From positions 3,093,186 to 3,157,185 of the forward strand of contig CM055110.1 of the NCBI GenBank assembly GCA_029204225.1: DNA of 64,000 nucleotides, written 5' to 3'. Both the position numbers and the translations under genes were made by a program. Numbering within the stretch: position 1 is the stretch's first letter; each line of letters begins with the position of its first letter. The notes beneath the pieces are model-generated. The model made no database searches and was not told where the DNA came from. It saw nothing but the letters and a program-made list of their open reading frames with translations. Of this stretch, positions 57,690 through 64,000 are shown piece after piece. The stretch is from Diphasiastrum complanatum. Taxonomy: Eukaryota > Streptophyta > Lycopodiopsida > Lycopodiales > Lycopodiaceae.

Positions 57690-59480
57690 TGAAGATTGCT
57701 TGCGACTATTTTAGGAAATTGGACCATTGTTGAGGAAGAATGTAAATCTGGAAGTGGATTTATGAGTGTCTACATCTCCTACCCAACTTGCATCTGTGTA
57801 ACCATTGAGTAAATTGAGTTTGTCATTGCCGACTACTCCATAACAAATGCAAAAGTCCATAGTAGCTCAAAGATATCTCATGACTCTGATAAGAGCCTTC
57901 CAATGTATTACACTAGGAATAGTCATAAACTGACTAAGAGAGCTGACTGCAAAAGCTATGTCTGACCTGGTACAGATCATGGCGTACATAAGAGATCCTA
58001 TAATAGAATGGTAAGGATACTCACGCATCTGCTGCTTCTCATGAATTGTTTGGGGACACTGGTCCTTTGACAATTTGAGACCTGGTTCCATTGGTGAGAG
58101 AGCTAACTTGCAATTAATCAAATTATATCTGACTAACATGTTGTAGATGTACCTTTGTTGTGAAATGTAGACCAACTTCTAATTTCTGTCTCTGTGAATT
58201 TGTATACCAAGGCAGAAATGAACTTCACCCAAATCGGTCATGTCGAATTCGGAAGATAACATTGTCTTGGCCTCTTCTATCAGATCGACATTGTTGTTGA
58301 AAAGCAATGTATCATCCACGTATAAAGTGATAATGATAAAAGATTGCTGCACTGCTTTGAAGTAAACATTTGAATCTAGGTGTATAGTTGTGATCAATAA
58401 GGAAAGTATTGATCCTTTGAAACCATGCTCGAGTAGATTGCTTCAAGCCATAAAGTGCCTTATGGAGTTTACACACATGACTGTCTTTACCCTCGCTAAT
58501 ATAACCTTCGGGTTGCACAATGTAAATGTCTTCTTTGATAACTCCATTGAGATATGTTGTCTGTACATGCACTTGATGTATTTCCAAATCTGCTACAATG
58601 ACACATGATAACAAAAGTCGAATAGAAGAATGCTTGACTACTGAACTAAAGGTCTCAGTCTAATCGACGTTGTATACCTGAGAAAATCCTCTGGCAACAA
58701 GTCATGTCTTTCTCTTGTTGATGCTTCCATCTGCATTGTACTTGACTTTGAAAATCCATTTGCAATCAACTACGTTTCTACTAGCAGGTAATTTGACAAT
58801 TATCCATAGGTGGTTGTTGGTAAGAGATGAATACTCTTTATCTGTAGTTTCTTTCCAGATATCTGAATCAGGTTGACTGAGTGCCTCTTGGACAGACGTC
58901 GGTTCCCGAACAAGGTAGGCTGCAGACTCGTCGATATACCAGTTAGGTGGTTGCTTGCTCTTGAAGATCTTCTAGGTAATAGAGGAAGTTAATAATTTCC
59001 ATCATACTATAGTTGCTGAACTGCAACATCATCATCTTTTGATTCGTCGTTGATTTGTTGTTCGTCAAAAGTAGAAGAGCTTAGACCTTCAATGGGAATA
59101 GTCTACTGAGGAACTAGAAAGTTTAATATGTCATGAGAATCTGGCAGGTCGGCTACATGGGAATTGTCTTTTCCTTTGAGGTCTTGAAACTGATCTTCGA
59201 TGAAGATGACATCTCGGCTAGTGAATATCTTCGACTCGATGGGATTGAATGACTTGTAGGCTTGATTTAAGTAGTATAGCTGATGAAAATACATTTGATA
59301 CTCTAGAAGTTGAGCTTCTTCCTAAGATCACGAGGTATTTGCGCAAAAGCAGTACATCCAAAAACTCGTAAGTTTGATAAAGAAGGTTTGGTACTTGTCC
59401 AGATTTTGAATGGTGTTTTGTCTAAGAGACCTTTAGTAGGACATTTGTTCTAAATATAGGTTGTTCAAATAGCTTCAGCC
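57690..59480 (-). pseudogene. copia F integrase end, RT and RNase H remnants
   Basis: Minus strand from 59480: end of integrase and linker (FKIWTSTKPSLSNLRVFGC, SRDVIFIEDQFQDL). Then broken RT start, LYGLKQSTRAWFQR (about 58450), active site YVDD (about 58330), FDMTDLGEVHFCLGI, LVRYNLINC, SIIGSLMYA, and an RNase H start near 57800. Frames change many times and stops are frequent. Protease and the integrase catalytic core are absent. Confidence 0.8.
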
Positions 59481-59504
59481 TAGAAGGACTTCGGAGTGTG
59501 CCGA

Positions 59505-59862
59505 TATGATCATCACCTAGTTCTCATATGTAGAGACAAGCTTGAAAGCAATGTCATAATTGCATCATGATCGTCTATGACTGATCCGACAGCGGCCATC
59601 TGTTGCAAGAGATTCTTAAACTGGTTAATGTGATTCTTGAGAGAATCACCATTAGACATCTTGAATGTGAAGAATTTTCTTCATAGATATAACTTAGTAG
59701 TTACGTCCCTCATGTCATATAGTGAGCTCAGGATGTCTCAAACGTCTCTTGACGTTTTAGCTTCAGCTATGTGTCCAATCTGTGTATCTGATATATTGAG
59801 GATAATAAGCATGAAAGCTTTATCATCCTTCAATTTTTACTTTGAGTCTTATGTGTTGTCTT
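59505..59862 (-). pseudogene. copia F gag remnant
   Basis: The minus strand reads a gag core (DKAFMLIILNISDTQIGHIA, LSSLYDMRDVTTK, FKMSNGDSLKNHINQFKNL) of the UBN2/retrotran_gag type. Upstream it joins the LTR directly at 59880, and downstream it passes straight to the end of integrase, so deletions flank it on both sides. Confidence 0.7.
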
Positions 59863-59879
59863 CAGGTTTTACTTATATT

Positions 59880-60907
59880 TAATCTTTAGCAACTAACTTT
59901 GAAATCGCTAGATACTAAGTGATTACGTAACCAAACATAAAGTATTGAATTCTTAGACAATTTCTATCAGTTACAAAAGCAATATAGAGATGCATGCATT
60001 CTGACATATACTAAACGCAATAAGAAGATAGTACTGATTCAGAAAAATAAAATCAAATGCTAATGAGCGCAAAACAATAGCGGATAGAGACCGCGCACTC
60101 TAAGTTGTCGTTGAGTAGCTAATAATAAGTCTGATAAGAAGCAGCTCTACTGATAAGTAGTAGCGCAATAGCAACTCTTAAATAAATCTCTAATAGACTG
60201 AGCTAGATTGCTCAAGAGAGCTCAAGCTTGATAGAGAGCTAACAACAATACTTTCTGATTATGAATGATATGCTTGATAAGAGCGCAGGAAGCGTCGTGT
60301 AATAACACTCAAATCCTTCACAATTCATGATGTTGCTTTAGAACTTTAGAACTTGAAAAAGAGATGTATGAACAACTGATTTATACTAAGTAATTAGGTC
60401 GTCAAATGCGATTGCCAGTTGGTGGGTGTCAGCTGGCATTCATCCAGTTCCTTCTCATTGACTGTTGATAAGCAGTGGAAACTGTCTGCATAAACGAACT
60501 AGAACTGCCACATGCGACGGTGTCGCAAAAAGAGGACACTGCCAGCTTTTTGCAAGAAAAGCAATAGTGCCTTCAAATCTCATTTCCTTAATATTGAGGT
60601 AGCCCCACACTTTGCCAGAGTCGTTTCCTTAACATTTGAGGCACTTTGAAAAATGCAAAAAATGCGACTCTACATATTTACTCGCAAATTTGATAGGCAA
60701 AAAATACAAAAAAGACGACACTACATTTTTACACATAATTCCTAACAGGCGACACTGTCTGGATTGTAGAGAGAGAAAATGCGACATTGTTGTTAAACCT
60801 CGTGTATTTCTGTAGACTAAAGACATGGGAAATCTGCAGAACTGGATAAACGATGGATGAGGATTAAAATCGATTAGTCGATTAGTAAGAAGGAGAATAA
60901 TCCAACA
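59880..60907 (-). repeat. 5' LTR of copia F, truncated at its inner end
   Basis: Aligns with the 3' LTR from 56268 onward (TCTTTAGCAACTAAC) and lacks the about 107 bp that should adjoin the PBS. Divergence and small indels are plainly greater than in A, D or E. Confidence 0.85.
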
Positions 60908-60912
60908 TAAGT

Positions 60913-62214
<1,302 letters not shown>

Positions 62215-62570
62215 ATAAAAGGGTCCTTTATTTTTATGGATGATGACCTTACACACACGCAATGGCAAGCCAGGAAACAAATTATTCAAGGCAAATGCAA
62301 GAAATCAACGGGTGGTTTTCATTGAAGGCAAGCCAAAAATTTTTGATAAGATTTCACAATAGGGATTCGGGGCTCCCGGGCAACGGAGCAGCCCGAGTTC
62401 CCCTCAGCCTTTATGTATTGGTTTTTGGAATTGTAATGGCATACTATCATCTTCTTCAGCAGGCGATTTCAATATGGTCAAAGTCTACCTATCTATGCTT
62501 AATGAGTTTTGAGCGAAACATGCCTTTTTTATAACATTTTGTATTGCAATCTTTCTTTTAATCAATCTCC
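62215..62570. other. unique DNA between TA satellites
   Basis: A plus-strand ORF of 90 codons (62262-62534) has no recognised motif. Nothing else was found. Confidence 0.4.
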
Positions 62571-62892
<322 letters not shown>

Positions 62893-62893
62893 G

Positions 62894-63400
62894 CTAGTAA
62901 CGTGTGCCCATCGTTGACGAGCGATGATTTGGATGGCGGCCGATCTCGCACATCTCGCATTTTAAATATCTAACATATCTCACACATCTCGGCCATAGTA
63001 GGGGTCAAAATTTAACCATGTTCAACAATAGCACATGGAGTATCTTAATAAAATAAGATTCATGAGAGAGAGAAAGAGAGTATTGTCGGATTCATGAGAG
63101 AGAGAGAGAGAGAGAGAGAAAAGAGTGCATGCAGATCTAGGTGACGACTTATCTTTTAGATGGTGGCCGATCTCGCATATCTTGCATCTCAAATATCGAA
63201 TATATCTCACACATATCGGCCATAATAGGGGTCAAAATTTAACCATGTTCAATAATAGCACATGGAGTATCTTAATAAAAAGGTTGACGGCGGAAGTAGA
63301 CAAGCGATTTGGGTGATGGCTGATGATTTGGATGGTGGTCGATGGTTTAGGAGGAAAGTCGATGGTCATTGTTGAGTGGCCGATGTACATGTGTGTATGT
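62894..63400 (-). mobile_element. H-family (Helitron-like) copy H4, inverted
   Basis: Minus-strand terminus: CGCTCGTCAACGATGGGC hairpin-like sequence (about 62907-62924), ACACGTTA, CTAG (62897-62894), then CATATATA of the TA repeat. Inside is the block shared with H1 (GCGAGATGTGCGAGATCGGCC ... CCCCTACTATGGCCG ... ATACTCCATGTGCTATT in shorter phrases). That block occurs twice as a direct repeat of about 120 bp (62927-63048 and 63164-63280), with GA repeats between. The far end was not located. Confidence 0.5.
63061..63120 (+). repeat. two GA repeats behind ATTCATGAGAGAG
   Basis: GATTCATGAGAGAGAG occurs at about 63057 and 63091; the second runs into (GA)13. Confidence 0.85.
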
Positions 63401-63473
63401 ACGTGAGTGTATGTGTTTACGTATGTGTGTGTATTAGTGAGAGTGCGTAAATCTGTGCATGCGTGTGGGTAGT

Positions 63474-63510
63474 CTAGCATAGTGTGTCTGCCGATGGCGA
63501 GCGACCAATG

Positions 63511-63511
<1 letters not shown>
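63474..63511 (-). mobile_element. possible H-family terminus H5
   Basis: The minus strand reads CATTGGTCGCTCGCCATCGG, then CAGACACACTATG and CTAG (63477-63474). It aligns with the H4 end (CGCTCGTCAACGATGGGC, ACACGTTA, CTAG). Here the flank is not a TA repeat, and a (TG)19 tract (63512-63549) lies on the inner side. Confidence 0.35.

Positions 63512-63549
<38 letters not shown>
63512..63549 (+). repeat. (TG)n microsatellite
   Basis: 19 TG units. Confidence 0.95.
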
Positions 63550-63552
<3 letters not shown>

Positions 63553-63922
63553 TTGTGTGTATGAATGTGCGTGTGTATTTGTGTCTATGATTTGTGTCCG
63601 ATGGTGTGTGTGATGCTCGAAAACCTCTTAGAGTTCCCCTTCTAAAACTTGCATCTAAGGAATAGATATAGCGGGTGACGGTGTTGCCAATACTTGGCAG
63701 GTCACAATGTTGGAGCAGCTTTGGCTTAGCAGTAGCATTACGCTATGTGATCATATGCCATGGGTCCCTAGAGCGTGGGTAAAACTAAATGAAAACAAAA
63801 AAAAAAACAGTAGTAAGTGATGAGATGGAAGGTAGCAAGGGTGACAATGGGATGGCGATCGATCGATTACCCTTGATGGGAAGAAGCTAAAAGCCATCCC
63901 TTTCCAACTCTCGATCTAAGAC

Positions 63923-63924
<2 letters not shown>
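63550..63924. other. no gene recognised
   Basis: GT-rich, then mixed sequence without coding features. Confidence 0.4.

Positions 63925-63925
<1 letters not shown>

Positions 63926-64000
<75 letters not shown>
63926..64000 (+). repeat. (GA)n microsatellite running off the window
   Basis: At least 37 GA units reach the end of the window. Confidence 0.98.

Larger units (their letters stand above)
56161..60907 (-). mobile_element. eroded copia element F
   Basis: Minus strand: 5' LTR 60907-59880 (its inner end, the PBS, the leader and the gag start are deleted), gag remnant, pol remnant, polypurine tract AAGGGAGAG (57320-57312), 3' LTR 57311-56161 (1151 bp; TGTTGG to CCGACA). TSD TAAGT at 56156-56160 and 60908-60912 proves one insertion. 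It differs from A-E in LTR sequence and lacks CACACGTGTG. Its LTRs share motifs with G. Confidence 0.88.

Overview
The window looks like gene-poor, repeat-dense nuclear DNA of a land plant. Only two intact host genes are recognised: a nuclear gene for the mitochondrial acyl carrier protein (minus strand, two exons, 5595-7342) and an intronless UPF0060/YnfA-type small membrane protein (minus strand, 19137-19532). Both have a plant telo-box (AAACCCTA type) just upstream. Low gene density, very long CT and TA microsatellites, Ty1/copia dominance and a mostly bacterial-type membrane protein family make a non-seed plant (for example a fern) my best guess. That is inference only.

Layout. 1-1.3 kb: exon-like remnants of unknown genes. 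1.3-5.6 kb: nothing recognisable. 5.6-7.4 kb: ACP gene. 8.3-14.8 kb: a decayed minus-strand copia complex (C) arranged LTR-body-LTR-partial body. 14.8-18.3 kb: two Ty3/gypsy fragments in opposite orientation and short tandem repeats. 19.1-19.6 kb: UPF0060 gene. 20.2-21.3 kb: 5' part of another copia element. 21.7-22.2 kb: a retroelement-like coding fragment. 24.4-34.5 kb: minus-strand copia B, split by the intact plus-strand copia A (24704-30564, TSD ATCAA, LTRs that look identical, one 1316-codon ORF). 36.2-42.0 kb: copia D (TSD GTCTG, LTRs about 1% apart, one open frame lacking about 400 bp of reverse transcriptase). 48.6-54.6 kb: copia E (TSD GCTTA, one frameshift). 56.2-60.9 kb: eroded copia F (TSD TAAGT). 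The rest is minisatellite arrays and long CT, GA, TA and CA tracts.

The least expected structure is a recurring family, called H here (copies near 35.4-43.5, 44.9-45.8, 54.6-55.2, 62.9-63.4 and 63.5 kb). Its ends carry a GC-rich hairpin, about 8 nt, then CTAG, nearly always followed directly by a TA microsatellite. This fits Helitron 3' ends inserted in TA repeats. Inside are GGCCG-type repeats and expandable arrays such as CTCGAATTTTTTC. The copia LTRs of otherwise different elements also share the exact palindrome CACACGTGTG (13 exact copies counted), usually next to GTAC-type motifs, which suggests a common regulatory module.

The genes do not form a pathway. The story is nested transposition: H-family DNA is the host of copia D and of a solo LTR, and copia B is the host of copia A.
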